NCBI RefSeq assembly: GCF_003994485.1 | Contig: NZ_RZNJ01000006.1 | Coordinates: 62,404-126,403 of the forward strand | Length of the DNA: 64,000 bases | DNA from: Arsenicitalea aurantiaca | GTDB taxonomy: Bacteria > Pseudomonadota > Alphaproteobacteria > Rhizobiales > Devosiaceae | Direction of reading: 5' to 3' | In this document: positions 46,082-55,545 of the stretch, piece after piece | Position numbering within the stretch: position 1 is the first letter of the stretch | Layout of the letters: the number at the start of each line of letters is the position of its first letter | The notes under the pieces: generated by a model | What the model was told of the DNA's origin: nothing | The model's input: the letters and a program-made list of their open reading frames with translations, nothing else | The model's database searches: none | Program-made: the position numbers and the translations under genes

Positions 46082-47101
46082 TCAGAAATCGAAGTCGTCG
46101 ATGTTGTCGGCGGTGAAGACGGTGCGCTCGGGCAGCAGGATGATGCCATTGCCATCGGCTTCATAGTCATAGCCCTGGACCGAATTGGGCTCGACGGTGA
46201 CCGTGCCCATGCCGGGGATCTCGATGGAATCGCCGACATTGAGCGGGCCGTTCTCGATCACATGGGCCGCGACATGGACCGAGAGCGCACCCTGATCGGT
46301 GACGTTCCAGAGCCCGAAGCGCTTGATGGTGCCGCGCTCGACATAGGGGCGCATCACGTTGGGGGTCGAGAAGCCGACGATGGTCACGTCTTCGCGGCCG
46401 AGGTTTTCGGCGGCCTGGGCGGCAGCCGGAAGCGCGTTGGCATCGGGGGCGATGATGGCATCGAGATCGGGATAGGCCTGCAGGATGCTTTCGGCAGTCT
46501 GCAGCGACTGCTGGGCATCATTGTAGCCGTACTGGGTGGTGACGATCTCCCAGCCGGGATGCTCGGCGGCGATCTTCTCGCGCGCGGCGGCGACCCAGGC
46601 GTTCTGGTCGGTCACGGTCGGGCTCGAATAGAAGAAGGCGATCTTGGCGTTCTCGTTGGTCACGTCCTCGGTGGTCATGTCGACGAGGAGGCCGCCGAGC
46701 TGCTCGGGCGTGCCCTGGTTGATGTAGTAGCTGCGGCACTCGGGATCGACGTCGCTGTCCCAGGTCATCACGAGCACGTCGCGCTGCATGGCGCGCTGCA
46801 GGGCCGGGCAGAGCCCGTCGGGGCTGACCGAGGAGACGATGACCGCGTCATAGCCCTGGTTGACGAAATTGTTGATGAACTGCACCTGGCCCGAAACGCT
46901 GGGCTCGGTGGGGCCGTCATAGGTGACGTTTACGCCGAGCTCCTCGCCCGCCGCAACCGCGCCGGCGCCGCCGCTGGTGAAGAAGCCCACACCCACGAGC
47001 TTGGGGATGAAGGCGATATCCTGCGCGGTGGCGGGGGCCGCCGCCGCGAGCGCCATGAAGGCGGTCGAGGCGAGCGCCAGGGCCTTGATCGGATCAGTCA
47101 T
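46082..47101 (-). CDS. lsrB: autoinducer-2 binding protein LsrB
   Basis: LsrB is the periplasmic AI-2 receptor of the Lsr importer. The 339-residue protein has a signal peptide (cleavage after APATA, about residue 26) and unusually high similarity to enterobacterial LsrB. Residues known to contact AI-2 in LsrB are present: Lys34 in [11 protein letters not shown], the Asp in TWDSDV, Asp-Gln in TVTDQNAW, and Pro/Ala in [12 protein letters not shown]. The C-terminal [18 protein letters not shown] is also conserved. This marks it as a true AI-2 receptor and not a general ribose-type protein. It overlaps lsrD by eight bases. Confidence 0.95.
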   Translation of the reverse strand: MTDPIKALALASTAFMALAAAAPATAQDIAFIPKLVGVGFFTSGGAGAVAAGEELGVNVTYDGPTEPSVSGQVQFINNFVNQGYDAVIVSSVSPDGLCPALQRAMQRDVLVMTWDSDVDPECRSYYINQGTPEQLGGLLVDMTTEDVTNENAKIAFFYSSPTVTDQNAWVAAAREKIAAEHPGWEIVTTQYGYNDAQQSLQTAESILQAYPDLDAIIAPDANALPAAAQAAENLGREDVTIVGFSTPNVMRPYVERGTIKRFGLWNVTDQGALSVHVAAHVIENGPLNVGDSIEIPGMGTVTVEPNSVQGYDYEADGNGIILLPERTVFTADNIDDFDF

Positions 47102-48116
47102 TCGTTTTCTCCTCCACGAAACGCCGCGGACGGGCCGTCATGGCCTTTTGTCCCGCGGCAATGAGATTAGGCAGCATCGCGCTTCCATGGCGCAAGGCGA
47201 CCACGACAACCAGCAGGCCCCCCGAAAGGGCGCTGGACACCTGGCTCGGCACGCCGGCCATCTGCAGACCCTGCTGCAAAAAGCCGATGACGAAGACCGC
47301 AAGGATGGTCCCGACCAGAGACCCCTGGCCGCCATAGATCGAGGCGCCGCCGAGCACGACCGCGGTGATGGCGGGCAGGAGCGTGGCGGTGCCGAGATCG
47401 ACCCGGGCCGAACCGAAATAGGATGAGAGGACGAGCCCGGCGATGGCCGCGCAGAGGCCCGTCAGCAGATAGGTCGCCGCCTGCACGCGCCCCACGGGCA
47501 GGCCCGAATAGCGCGAGGCATCGGGCGACTGGCCGACGAGATAGACGGCGCGCCCAAAGCGGGTGAGGTGCAGGAGCACTGCAAAGAGCGCCGCGAGCAT
47601 GAGAAAAAGGATGAGGATGGCCGGCACCCCGAAAATTTCGAGATAGCCGAAGCTGGTGAAGGCGGCGGGGAAATTGCCGATCCCCTCATAGCCCCCTGCC
47701 CCGACGGCGCCCGAAAGCACGGTTGCCGCGCCCCCGAAGAGATAGAGGCTACCCAGCGTGACGACGAGCGGCTGGATGCGCGAGAAATGGATGATCGCAG
47801 CGTTGAAGGCGCCCGCGAGAACCCCGGCTGCCAACGCCATGGCGATGGCAAGCGGAAGCGGCACGCCGAAGAAATTTGCGACCCCGAAGACGATGGCGCA
47901 GAGCCCGACGAGTGAGGCGAAGGACACATCGATCCCGCCCGAGATGATGACGAGCGTCAGCGGCAGGGCGATGATGCCGATATGGACGAAATCGGAGGTG
48001 CCGTAGAGGAGGTTCGATGGGTTGAGGAAGCGCGGGTTGATCGCGCCGAAGACGATGAACTCGAGGACGAGAAGCCCGACGAGCGCGGCTTCCCAGCGCA
48101 GAACGAAGCGTTTCAT
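47094..48116 (-). CDS. lsrD: AI-2 ABC transporter permease LsrD
   Basis: The 340-residue permease has about nine or ten membrane helices of the BPD_transp_2 family. Sugar-permease landmarks are present: [20 protein letters not shown] near residue 50, [17 protein letters not shown] near 112, and [20 protein letters not shown] near 255. Its position between lsrC and lsrB identifies it as LsrD. It overlaps lsrC by four bases and lsrB by eight, so the whole transporter is translationally coupled. Confidence 0.92.
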   Translation of the reverse strand: MKRFVLRWEAALVGLLVLEFIVFGAINPRFLNPSNLLYGTSDFVHIGIIALPLTLVIISGGIDVSFASLVGLCAIVFGVANFFGVPLPLAIAMALAAGVLAGAFNAAIIHFSRIQPLVVTLGSLYLFGGAATVLSGAVGAGGYEGIGNFPAAFTSFGYLEIFGVPAILILFLMLAALFAVLLHLTRFGRAVYLVGQSPDASRYSGLPVGRVQAATYLLTGLCAAIAGLVLSSYFGSARVDLGTATLLPAITAVVLGGASIYGGQGSLVGTILAVFVIGFLQQGLQMAGVPSQVSSALSGGLLVVVVALRHGSAMLPNLIAAGQKAMTARPRRFVEEKTND

Positions 48117-49177
48117 CGGCCGGCCTCCGGAGCGGTGTGGGGCGTGGGAATTGCGGGCGCCGCGGTGGCCGACGGGCGGCTGGGCGACTTGGTGCGCTCG
48201 GCGCCATGATGGGAGGCGTAGCGCTTGGCGCGGATGCGCCGGTCGACCGCCATGCGCACCCGTCCGTCCAGCACGAGCACGGTGAGCAGGATGGCGCCCG
48301 CGATGAAATCATTCCAGAAGGCGGGGATCCGCAGGAAGACCAGCGCGCTGTCGATGGCGGTAAGGAAGATGACCGAGATGAAGACCCCGACCGCCGAGCC
48401 GACGCCGCCAAGAAGGCTGACGCCGCCGAGCACGTTGGCCGCGATGGCCTTGAGCTCGATGCCGTTACCGGCCTGGTTGGGGATGAACCCGATCTGAGCG
48501 GCAAAGACGACACCTGCGAGCGCCGCGCAGGCCCCTGCCCCGACAAAGGCCGAAAAGACGATCGAGCGAACCGGAATACCCAGATGGCGGGCCGCTTCGC
48601 GATTGTCGCCGGTGGCGAAGAAATAGCCGCCCTGGCGCGTCATGCGCAGGAAGAGCCAGAGAATGAGGAAGACCCCGAGCACGATGAGGGTGAGCACCGA
48701 GCCGCCCCAGCCCAGATTGGCCGCGAGGGCTTTGATCGATTGGGGCAGGGCCTCGATCCAGCGTCCGCCGGTGAGGCTGAGCATGAGCCCGCGATAGAGC
48801 CCGAGCGTGCCCAGCGTCGCGACGATCGAGGGCACACCGAAGCCGGCGACGAGCAGGCCGTTGAACGCGCCGGCGAGCGCGCCGACCCCGATGCAGATGC
48901 CGATGGCGAGAGGGAGCGCGATGCCGGCATTGAGGCTGAGCCCCAATACGGCAGCGGAGAGCCCGAGCACCGAGCCGCTCGACACATCGATGTTCCGGGT
49001 GATGATGACGAGCATGGTGCCGAAGGAGACCAGCATCAGCACGAGGCTGTTGGCCATAACGGTTGCGAGCGTGCTCGCCGACAGGAAGCCGGGCGCAGCG
49101 AGGCCGATGGCCCCGAAGGTAAGGAGCGTGATCACAAAGAGCGTGGCGACGCGGTTGCGCGCGAAGAGCTCAAGCAT
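48113..49177 (-). CDS. lsrC: AI-2 ABC transporter permease LsrC
   Basis: The 354-residue permease is the second membrane subunit of the Lsr importer, also BPD_transp_2. It carries FGTMLVIITRNIDVSSGSVL near residue 53, VPSIVATLGTLGLYRGLML near 112, and the EAA-like KAIAANVLGGVSLLGGVG near 237. The start at 49177 follows a GGGAGGCGG site and overlaps the lsrA stop by eight bases; an earlier in-frame start would cut further into lsrA. The C-terminus is longer and more basic than in LsrD. Confidence 0.92.
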   Translation of the reverse strand: MLELFARNRVATLFVITLLTFGAIGLAAPGFLSASTLATVMANSLVLMLVSFGTMLVIITRNIDVSSGSVLGLSAAVLGLSLNAGIALPLAIGICIGVGALAGAFNGLLVAGFGVPSIVATLGTLGLYRGLMLSLTGGRWIEALPQSIKALAANLGWGGSVLTLIVLGVFLILWLFLRMTRQGGYFFATGDNREAARHLGIPVRSIVFSAFVGAGACAALAGVVFAAQIGFIPNQAGNGIELKAIAANVLGGVSLLGGVGSAVGVFISVIFLTAIDSALVFLRIPAFWNDFIAGAILLTVLVLDGRVRMAVDRRIRAKRYASHHGAERTKSPSRPSATAAPAIPTPHTAPEAGR

Positions 49178-50681
49178 CTGCCGCCTCCCGTGCACCGAAG
49201 GCGAGCCCGCCAATGGCATCGACCGAAGCGCCGCGCGGCAGTTCGCCCTCGAGCGCGCCGAAGGCCATGACGAGCACGCGGTCGCTCAGCTGCACGATCT
49301 CGTCGAAATCGGACGAGATGAGGAGAATTGCGACGCCCTGCGCGGCAAGGCTCCGGATCAGCGCGTAGATGTCGTTGCGCGCCGCGACATCGACGCCGCG
49401 GGTCGGCTCGTCGAGGATGAGCACCTGCGGGTCCGCCGCGAGGCATTTGGCGAGCAGCACCTTCTGCTGGTTGCCGCCCGAAAGGCGGCGGGCCGGCTGC
49501 AGATGGCTCTCGCATTTGATGCCCATGGCGCTGCGGAAGCGCTCGAAGCGGCGGGCTTCATCGCGCGGGCGCAGGAAGAAGGGCATCTTGTGCATGAGAT
49601 AGGCCGAGGCGTTCCAGTCGAGCGGAGCATCGAGGAAGAGGCCGAATTGCTGGCGATCCTCGGGGAGATAGACGAGCCCGCGATCGATGCAGACGCTGGG
49701 GCTGCGGTTTTCGAGCGGCGCGCCCCCGAGCCTGACGGCGCCCGAAAGGGTGGGGCGGAGCCCGAAGATCGTTTCGGCAAGCTCGGTGCGGCCGGCCCCG
49801 ACGACCCCGGCGAGCCCGACGATCTCCCCCGCCGCAAGGCTGAACGAGACTTCGGAAAAGCCTTCGCCCGAAAGCCGCTCGACCTCGAGGCGACGCTCGC
49901 TGCCAGGGGCGGGTGCGGCGGCGGGCGCGGTGGAGAGATCGACCGCGACGGGCGCGGCGACGCGCGTCATCGCCGTGACGATCTCGGCATCGGTATGGGC
50001 CGACATCGGGCCCGAAAGCACGATTGCGCCATCGCGCAGAACCGAGATGTCGTGGCAGATCTCGCGGATTTCCCGCAGCTTGTGGGAGATGAAGAAGATG
50101 CCGACGCCGGATGCGGCCAGCGCGCGCATGCGGGCAAAGAGCGCTTCGACCTCATGGGGGGTGAGGGCCGAGGTCGGCTCGTCGAGGATGAGGGCGCGCG
50201 CCTCGCGGATGAGGCCGCGCAGAATCTCGACGATCTGGCGGTCGGCGATCTCGAGGGTCGCGGCCTGCGCATCGAGGTCGAGCGAGACGGCGAGCTGGGC
50301 AACGAGCGCCTCGACGCGGCCACGAAGGCGCGCGGCAGGCTTGTCGAGCCCCATGCAGATGTTCTCGAGCACGCTCTGGCTGCCGAAGATATGGGCTTCC
50401 TGGGGCACGAGGTAGAGCCCGAGCCGCTGCGCGCGGGCCGCCGACGGGCGATCAAGGAGCGTGCCGGCAATGGCGATGGAGCCGCTATTGGGCACGACGA
50501 GGCCGGCAATGGCCTTCATCAGTGTGGACTTGCCCGCTCCATTGCCACCAAGCAGCGCATGGATCTGGCCCGGCGCGAGCGTTATGGAAACGCCCTTCAG
50601 CACGGCCACGGGGCCATACTGCTTCCAGACGTCCCTGACGTCGATCAGCGCTTGCGCGGCGGTGCCGTCCCTAAGAGCCAT
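49170..50681 (-). CDS. lsrA: AI-2 ABC transporter ATPase LsrA
   Basis: The 503-residue cytoplasmic ATPase has two fused ABC domains, as usual for the carbohydrate uptake CUT2 class. The N-terminal domain has Walker A GGNGAGKST near residue 45 and ALILDEPTSAL near 160. The C-terminal domain has a degenerate P-loop (LAGVVGAGRTELAE near 290), a signature LSGGNQQKVLLAK near 398 and LILDEPTRGVD near 420. It is the first gene of the minus-strand lsr operon. The upstream region shared with lsrR carries inverted repeats. Confidence 0.93.
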   Translation of the reverse strand: MALRDGTAAQALIDVRDVWKQYGPVAVLKGVSITLAPGQIHALLGGNGAGKSTLMKAIAGLVVPNSGSIAIAGTLLDRPSAARAQRLGLYLVPQEAHIFGSQSVLENICMGLDKPAARLRGRVEALVAQLAVSLDLDAQAATLEIADRQIVEILRGLIREARALILDEPTSALTPHEVEALFARMRALAASGVGIFFISHKLREIREICHDISVLRDGAIVLSGPMSAHTDAEIVTAMTRVAAPVAVDLSTAPAAAPAPGSERRLEVERLSGEGFSEVSFSLAAGEIVGLAGVVGAGRTELAETIFGLRPTLSGAVRLGGAPLENRSPSVCIDRGLVYLPEDRQQFGLFLDAPLDWNASAYLMHKMPFFLRPRDEARRFERFRSAMGIKCESHLQPARRLSGGNQQKVLLAKCLAADPQVLILDEPTRGVDVAARNDIYALIRSLAAQGVAILLISSDFDEIVQLSDRVLVMAFGALEGELPRGASVDAIGGLAFGAREAADA

Positions 50682-50710
50682 TCCGTCCTCCCTGCGCTGA
50701 TCCGATCATA

Positions 50711-50737
50711 ACAAATGAAACGGGTCAATACATTTGT
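50711..50737. promoter_or_regulatory. inverted repeat, candidate LsrR operator (lsrA side)
   Basis: ACAAATG (50711-50717) and CATTTGT (50731-50737) form a perfect 7-bp dyad with a 13-bp spacer. It lies about 30 bp upstream of the lsrA start codon, in the AT-richer divergent intergenic region. It may be bound by LsrR. Confidence 0.6.
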
Positions 50738-50834
50738 TCACTTCGGTCAGCCATGGCGAGGTGGAATGGCAGAAGCACTGACCTATTTGGTAAGGATTTC
50801 CGGGTCTTTTGCGATGCACGGCATGCGCTTGACT

Positions 50835-50853
50835 TGAACATATGTAACGTTCA
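50835..50853. promoter_or_regulatory. inverted repeat, candidate LsrR operator (lsrR side)
   Basis: TGAAC (50835-50839) and GTTCA (50849-50853) form a dyad with a 9-bp spacer, 28 bp upstream of the lsrR start. Further TTCA/TGAAC-like half-sites occur nearby (near 50866 and 50737). The repeated half-sites suggest binding of an oligomeric regulator. Confidence 0.55.
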
Positions 50854-50880
50854 ATATCCAAGTGTTCAGGAGGGGATCAG

Positions 50881-51831
50881 GTGAACGAACACGTCGCGGA
50901 CGCGGTGGACAGTGAGGAAGAGCTTCTGGCTCGGGTCGCGTGGTACTATTACCATGACGGGCTGACGCAGAACGAGATCGGGGATCGGCTCAACCTCAAC
51001 CGGATCAAGGTGTCGCGCCTGCTCGAAGCGGGCCGGCGCACCGGCGTCATCGACGTCAAGATCAACTCCCGCTACCAGGGTTGCCTGCTGCTCGAGGAAG
51101 GGCTGCGCGCCCGCTATGGGCTCGGCGAGGCCTATGTGATCCCCGCCCTGCCCGGTGGGCAGGAGAGCGAGCGCCTGGGACAGGCCGCCGCGCAGTTCCT
51201 GATGCAGCGGCTGCGTCCAGGGGATCTGCTCGCGGCCGGCTGGGGCGCGACGGTCAGCAGCACCATCCAGAAGCTCGGCCATGTCGCCAATGAGCGCGGC
51301 ATCGGGCTCGTCAGCATGACGGGTGGGGTCAGCACCTATGTGGACGGCATGCGCGCGGCAAACTGGGGCAGCAACGTGCACCTGGTGCCCGCGCCGCTCG
51401 TGGTGCGCAACCCCGAAATCGCGAAATTCCTGCTCGCCGAGCCGGCAGTGACCAACCTTCTCGACATGGCGCTCGACGCCACCTACCAGCTCGTCGGTAT
51501 CGGCGAGCTCGGCCAGTCCTCGACGGTGGTGCGTTCGGGCCATATCTCCCCCGACGAGGTGGAGCCGCTGCGCCGCAAGGGCGCGGTGGGCGACATGCTT
51601 TGCCGCTTCTTCAATCGCGACGGCACGGTGCTCGACCTGCCCTTCCACGAGCGGGTGATCGGGGTGCAGCTCGAAGCGCTCGCGCAATCGTCCAAGGTGA
51701 TTGCGGTGGCGGGCGGGCTCGGCAAGCTCGCCGCCATTCGCGCGGCGCTGCTGGGGCGCTTCGCCTCGATCCTGATTACCGACGAAACGACGGCCGAAGC
51801 CCTGCTCGCGGCCGCGGAGGAGGACAAATGA
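50881..51831 (+). CDS. lsrR: AI-2 responsive transcriptional repressor LsrR
   Basis: The 316-residue SorC/DeoR-type regulator has an N-terminal helix-turn-helix (YYHDGLTQNEIGDRLNLNRI, recognition part KVSRLLEAGRR). A C-terminal phosphosugar-binding domain follows, with AAGWGATVSSTIQKL near residue 120 and VIAVAGGLGKLAAIRAAL near 275. In E. coli LsrR represses the lsr genes until phospho-AI-2 binds. The GTG start at 50881 follows a strong CAGGAGGGG site. It is divergent from lsrA and overlaps lsrK by four bases. Confidence 0.93.
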   Translation: MNEHVADAVDSEEELLARVAWYYYHDGLTQNEIGDRLNLNRIKVSRLLEAGRRTGVIDVKINSRYQGCLLLEEGLRARYGLGEAYVIPALPGGQESERLGQAAAQFLMQRLRPGDLLAAGWGATVSSTIQKLGHVANERGIGLVSMTGGVSTYVDGMRAANWGSNVHLVPAPLVVRNPEIAKFLLAEPAVTNLLDMALDATYQLVGIGELGQSSTVVRSGHISPDEVEPLRRKGAVGDMLCRFFNRDGTVLDLPFHERVIGVQLEALAQSSKVIAVAGGLGKLAAIRAALLGRFASILITDETTAEALLAAAEEDK

Positions 51832-53390
51832 GCCGCTATTATCTCGCCATCGATGCCGGTACCGGCAGCGGCCGGGCCGTGCTGTTCGACGATGACGGAC
51901 GCCAGGTGGCGGCGAGCCAGGCCGAGTGGTGGCACAAGAGCGATCCGCGCTTTCCCGGCTCGATGGATTTCGACATCGCAGGGAATTGGGCGCTGATCGG
52001 AGCCTGCGTGAAGGCCGCGATCGCGGAGGCCGGGATCTCGCCCGACGCGATCGCGGCGGTGAGCGCCACGAGCATGCGCGAGGCGATCGTCGCCTATGAC
52101 CGCGCTGGCAAGGCGATCTGGGCCTGCGCAAACGTCGACAGCCGCGCGGTCGACCAGGTGCGGCGCCTGCAAAAGGAACGTCCCGAGCTCGAACGCGCGC
52201 TCTATGGCGCGAGCGGGCAGACCTTTGCGCTCGGCGCCCTGCCCCGGCTGCTCTGGATCAAGGAGAACCTGCCCGAGCTTCACGCGCGGATCGCCCATGT
52301 CTCGATGATCTCGGACTGGGTGCTGGCCGAGCTTTCGGGGGTGATCGCAAGCGATCCCTCAAACGGCGGCACGACGGGGCTGCTCTCGCTCACGACCCGG
52401 GACTGGCTGCGGGGGGAACTCGAAAAGACCGGGCTGAGTTCGGCGATCCTCCCCCAAATCCACGAGCCGGGCACGGTGATCGGCGCGGTCACCGACGCGG
52501 CGGCCGAAGCGACCGGGCTGCGGGCCGGGACCCCGGTCGTGATGGGCGGGGGCGACTGCCAGATCGGGACGGCCGGGCTCGGGGTGGTGGCGGTCGGAGA
52601 ATGCGCGGTCTTCGGCGGGACGTTCTGGCAGCAGATCGTCAATGTGGGCCAGGAGATCGTCGATCCGGGCATGAATTTGCGGCTCAACCCGCATGTGGTG
52701 CCAGGGATCAACCAGGCCGAGGCGATCAGCTTTTTCGTCGGGGCAGCGATGCGCTGGTTCCGCGACGCCTTCGGGCAGGAGGAGATGGCGCGGGCGGCCG
52801 AGACCGGGGCGGACGCCTATGCGCTGCTCGAGGAACAATCCAAAGCCGTGCCGCCGGGCGCCCATGGCATCATCCCGATCCTTTCGGACGTGATGCGCTA
52901 TGGCCGCTGGTATCATGCGGCGCCTTCGCTGCTCAATCTCTCGATCGATGCGCAGAAGGCCGGCAAGCCGGCGATCTTCCGGGCCCTCCAGGAGAACGCG
53001 GCCATCGTCGCCGCGCGCAATCTCGATGCCATCTTCACCCTGAGCGGCAGGCGGCCCGAACGGATCGTCTTTGCGGCGGGCGCGGCCAAATCCCCGCATT
53101 GGGCGCAGATGCTGGCGACGGTGACGGGCCTGCCGGTCGTCACCCCGCGCGTCAAGGAGGCGACCGCCATGGGCTGCGCAGCGGCGGCGGCGATCGGGGC
53201 CGGACGGTTCGCCGATTTCAGCGAGGCCGCGAGCGCCTGGGTTCGTTGGGACGCGCGGTTCGAGCCCGAGCCACACCTCAAGGGCCTTTATGACGAGGCG
53301 GGCGAACGCTGGGCTGCGGCCTATCGCGCGCAGATCGAGCTCGTCGACAGAGGCATCACGACTTCGATGTGGAAGGCGCCGGGGCTCTGA
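51828..53390 (+). CDS. lsrK: autoinducer-2 kinase LsrK
   Basis: It phosphorylates imported AI-2 (linear DPD) in the cytoplasm, which traps it and makes the LsrR inducer. The 520-residue FGGY-family kinase has the N-terminal phosphate loop YLAIDAGTGSGRAVLFDDDG, AAVSATSMREAIVAYD near residue 87, the second-domain GTFWQQIVNVG near 265, and the adenosine block IVFAAGAAKSPHWAQML near 420. FGGY kinases also act on many sugars, but the lsrR-lsrK-lsrG context supports AI-2. The ATG overlaps the lsrR stop (ATGA). Confidence 0.92.
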   Translation: MSRYYLAIDAGTGSGRAVLFDDDGRQVAASQAEWWHKSDPRFPGSMDFDIAGNWALIGACVKAAIAEAGISPDAIAAVSATSMREAIVAYDRAGKAIWACANVDSRAVDQVRRLQKERPELERALYGASGQTFALGALPRLLWIKENLPELHARIAHVSMISDWVLAELSGVIASDPSNGGTTGLLSLTTRDWLRGELEKTGLSSAILPQIHEPGTVIGAVTDAAAEATGLRAGTPVVMGGGDCQIGTAGLGVVAVGECAVFGGTFWQQIVNVGQEIVDPGMNLRLNPHVVPGINQAEAISFFVGAAMRWFRDAFGQEEMARAAETGADAYALLEEQSKAVPPGAHGIIPILSDVMRYGRWYHAAPSLLNLSIDAQKAGKPAIFRALQENAAIVAARNLDAIFTLSGRRPERIVFAAGAAKSPHWAQMLATVTGLPVVTPRVKEATAMGCAAAAAIGAGRFADFSEAASAWVRWDARFEPEPHLKGLYDEAGERWAAAYRAQIELVDRGITTSMWKAPGL

Positions 53391-53475
53391 GCGCCGGCCC
53401 CTCCCCGCTCATCCGGCCTCTGGCCAGCAAAACAAGCGCGTCCGCGCGAACAGAACAGTCTTGAAAGGAACGGCC

Positions 53476-53778
53476 ATGCTCATCCAGATGGTGTCGATCA
53501 CGGTCAAACCGGGTCACCTCGAGGAATTCCTCGACGCCTTCCGCGTCAATTACGAAGGCACGCGCAAGGAGCCCGGCAATCTGCGCTTCGACGTGCTGCG
53601 CGACCCCGAGGACGACCACAAATTCGTCGTCTATGAGGTGTTCCGCTCCCCCGAGGCGCTCGAGGCGCATCGGGGGACCCCGCATTATTCCGAATGCGTG
53701 TCGCGCATCGACCCCATCATCGAGGGGCCGCGCACCAAGCAATACTACCGGCCGGTAATGGCCGAATTCATGAGCTGA
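53476..53778 (+). CDS. lsrG: phospho-AI-2 isomerase LsrG
   Basis: LsrG rearranges phospho-AI-2 (P-DPD) and so ends the signal. The 100-residue ABM-superfamily protein has VSITVKPGHLEEFLDAFRVN at the N-terminus, EPGNLRFDVLRDPEDDHKFV near residue 37 and HRGTPHYSECVSRID near 66, the same order as in E. coli LsrG. The GAAAGGAAC site precedes the ATG. It lies 85 bp after lsrK and closes the plus-strand half of the locus, meeting dld tail to tail. Confidence 0.92.
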   Translation: MLIQMVSITVKPGHLEEFLDAFRVNYEGTRKEPGNLRFDVLRDPEDDHKFVVYEVFRSPEALEAHRGTPHYSECVSRIDPIIEGPRTKQYYRPVMAEFMS

Positions 53779-53796
53779 AGGCGCCCACCGGCGCCC

Positions 53797-55482
53797 TCAC
53801 GCCCAGCCGCGCTTCTTGCTCGTCTTGCCGATGCCGGGATTGAAGGAATTTGTGGGGTCGAGCGTGCGGTAGAAATCGACGAGGGCAGGCTTGGCTTCGT
53901 AGAGGTGCCCCACATTGTGCTCGGCGGGATATTCGACCCCGCGCGAGGCGAGAAGGGCGAGGAGGCGCGTCTTGATGGCCGGAACATCCGCGCCCTTACG
54001 CACCAGATATTCCTGATGCATGACGTGGCAGAAGAAGTGCCCGCAGACCGATTTGTGGACGAGCTCCCGATCGAGATCCTCGGGCAAAGCGGGGAGCCAG
54101 TCTGCCTCGTTTCTGGGGAGCGCGACGTCGAGGGCGAGGAGATCCTCGACCTCGCTGCGATGGGTGGCCTTGTAGCGGGGCGCCGCGCTGCCGAAGGCGA
54201 AGCGGTGCAGGAAAGCCGCACTCCCCTCCTCGGGCGTGCATTCGAAGACATCGCCGGTCGCGGAGGGAAAGAGCGTCGCGAAATAGGCGCGCGCCTCGGC
54301 AACGCCGGGCCCGCCCATGCGCAGCATCAGATGATGCTCGAAGCGGTCGCGATAGGCGTTCATCCGGGCCGGCAGATGCTCGGGCAACAGCCCCATGGCG
54401 AACTGCACCACATGATCCGAAATGGCGCCGCCGAGCCCGAGCTTTTCGGTCAGGCCATCGACCCAGCTTTTCATGGCAAAGGCTTGCGGCACGCGATCGG
54501 TCCCGAAGGTCTTGATCAGGAGGAAGATGTCCTTGCCATATTTCCGGGTCAGGTCGTAGCCGTCGCGATGGAGGTATTCCCCCGCAATGGGCAGGGTTTC
54601 AAAGCGCGAGAGGATATGCCGGCGAATGGCGGCGAGCTCGGTCGGATCATTCGAGCCAATATAGAAGACCTGCGAGTCGCTATCGGCGGGGAAGGTGTCG
54701 AGCCTCAGCGCGAAGACCGCGAGCCGGCCTGCGCTTCCCGAAGCCTCGAAGAGCTTGCGCGGATCGGCATTGTAGCGCGCCGGGGTATCGGCATCGATGT
54801 CCCGGACATGACGATGATAGTCATGGTCCGACGCGCGTCGGTTGCCCTCGGGCGCGATGTCGGCGGGGCCGTATTCGCCCCGGTCAAGCCGGCCCAGTAT
54901 AGTTTCGGGATCCTCCCCGAGCGCGACGCCCAGATGATTGACGAGCCGCAGCCGCCCATCGGCGCCGAGCTGGGCATAGAGCGCAAGCTCGGTATAGGCG
55001 GGGCCGCGCTGGATGAGCGCGCCGCCCGAATTGTTGCAGACCCCGCCGACGACCGACGCGCCGATGCAGCTCGAACCAATGACCGAATGGGGTTCGCGCC
55101 CGATGGGGCGGAGGGTCTTTTCGAGACGGTCGAGCGTGGCGCCGGGAAGCGCAATCACCTGCTGGCCGTCCCGGATCAGATCGATGCGCGCGATGCGCAT
55201 GACGTTGATGATGACGATGGGACGGTCATAGCCCTCCCCGAACGGGGTCGAGCCGCCGGTGATGCCGGTGTTGGCCGCCTGCACGATGACGATGACGCCG
55301 GCTTCGACGGCAGCCTCGAGCACGCGCCATTGTTCGAGCAGGTTGCCGGGGCGCACGACCGCGAGGACCTTGCCCCCGCCATAGCGGAAACCCTTGCTGT
55401 AGCGGCGGGTTTCGCGATCCCCGACGAGGACGTGGCGGGCGCCGACAAGGGCGCGAAAGGTTGAAACGAGAGACTCGGACAT
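53797..55482 (-). CDS. dld: quinone-dependent D-lactate dehydrogenase
   Basis: The 561-residue FAD-dependent respiratory enzyme oxidises D-lactate (or a related D-2-hydroxy acid) to the keto acid at the inner membrane. It matches E. coli Dld rather than the GlcD type: LRPIGREPHSVIGSSCIGAS near residue 120, GGVCNNSGGALIQRGPAYTE near 145, a membrane-binding domain near 280-460, and a C-terminal HNVGHLYEAKP and NSFNPGIGKTSK. The start at 55482 (MSESLVSTF) matches the family's usual beginning. It is last in the tctCBA direction, 63 bp after tctA. Confidence 0.92.
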   Translation of the reverse strand: MSESLVSTFRALVGARHVLVGDRETRRYSKGFRYGGGKVLAVVRPGNLLEQWRVLEAAVEAGVIVIVQAANTGITGGSTPFGEGYDRPIVIINVMRIARIDLIRDGQQVIALPGATLDRLEKTLRPIGREPHSVIGSSCIGASVVGGVCNNSGGALIQRGPAYTELALYAQLGADGRLRLVNHLGVALGEDPETILGRLDRGEYGPADIAPEGNRRASDHDYHRHVRDIDADTPARYNADPRKLFEASGSAGRLAVFALRLDTFPADSDSQVFYIGSNDPTELAAIRRHILSRFETLPIAGEYLHRDGYDLTRKYGKDIFLLIKTFGTDRVPQAFAMKSWVDGLTEKLGLGGAISDHVVQFAMGLLPEHLPARMNAYRDRFEHHLMLRMGGPGVAEARAYFATLFPSATGDVFECTPEEGSAAFLHRFAFGSAAPRYKATHRSEVEDLLALDVALPRNEADWLPALPEDLDRELVHKSVCGHFFCHVMHQEYLVRKGADVPAIKTRLLALLASRGVEYPAEHNVGHLYEAKPALVDFYRTLDPTNSFNPGIGKTSKKRGWA

Positions 55483-55513
55483 GGACTCTGGAACCGCAGG
55501 AGGATGGGTATGG

Positions 55514-55536
55514 CCCGCCCCGGAGACCGGGACGGG
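55514..55536 (-). terminator. hairpin between tctA and dld
   Basis: A 10-bp stem with one mismatch (CCCGCCCCGG at 55514-55523 with CCGGGACGGG at 55527-55536) has a three-base loop. No T-run follows on the minus strand. It may stabilise or attenuate the transcript between tctA and dld. Confidence 0.35.
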
Positions 55537-55545
55537 CGGCATAGC

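Noticed and set aside
44763-53778. luxS or a standard lsrF in the AI-2 locus
   Set aside because: No gene in the window matches either. Only the class II aldolase sits in the lsrF position.
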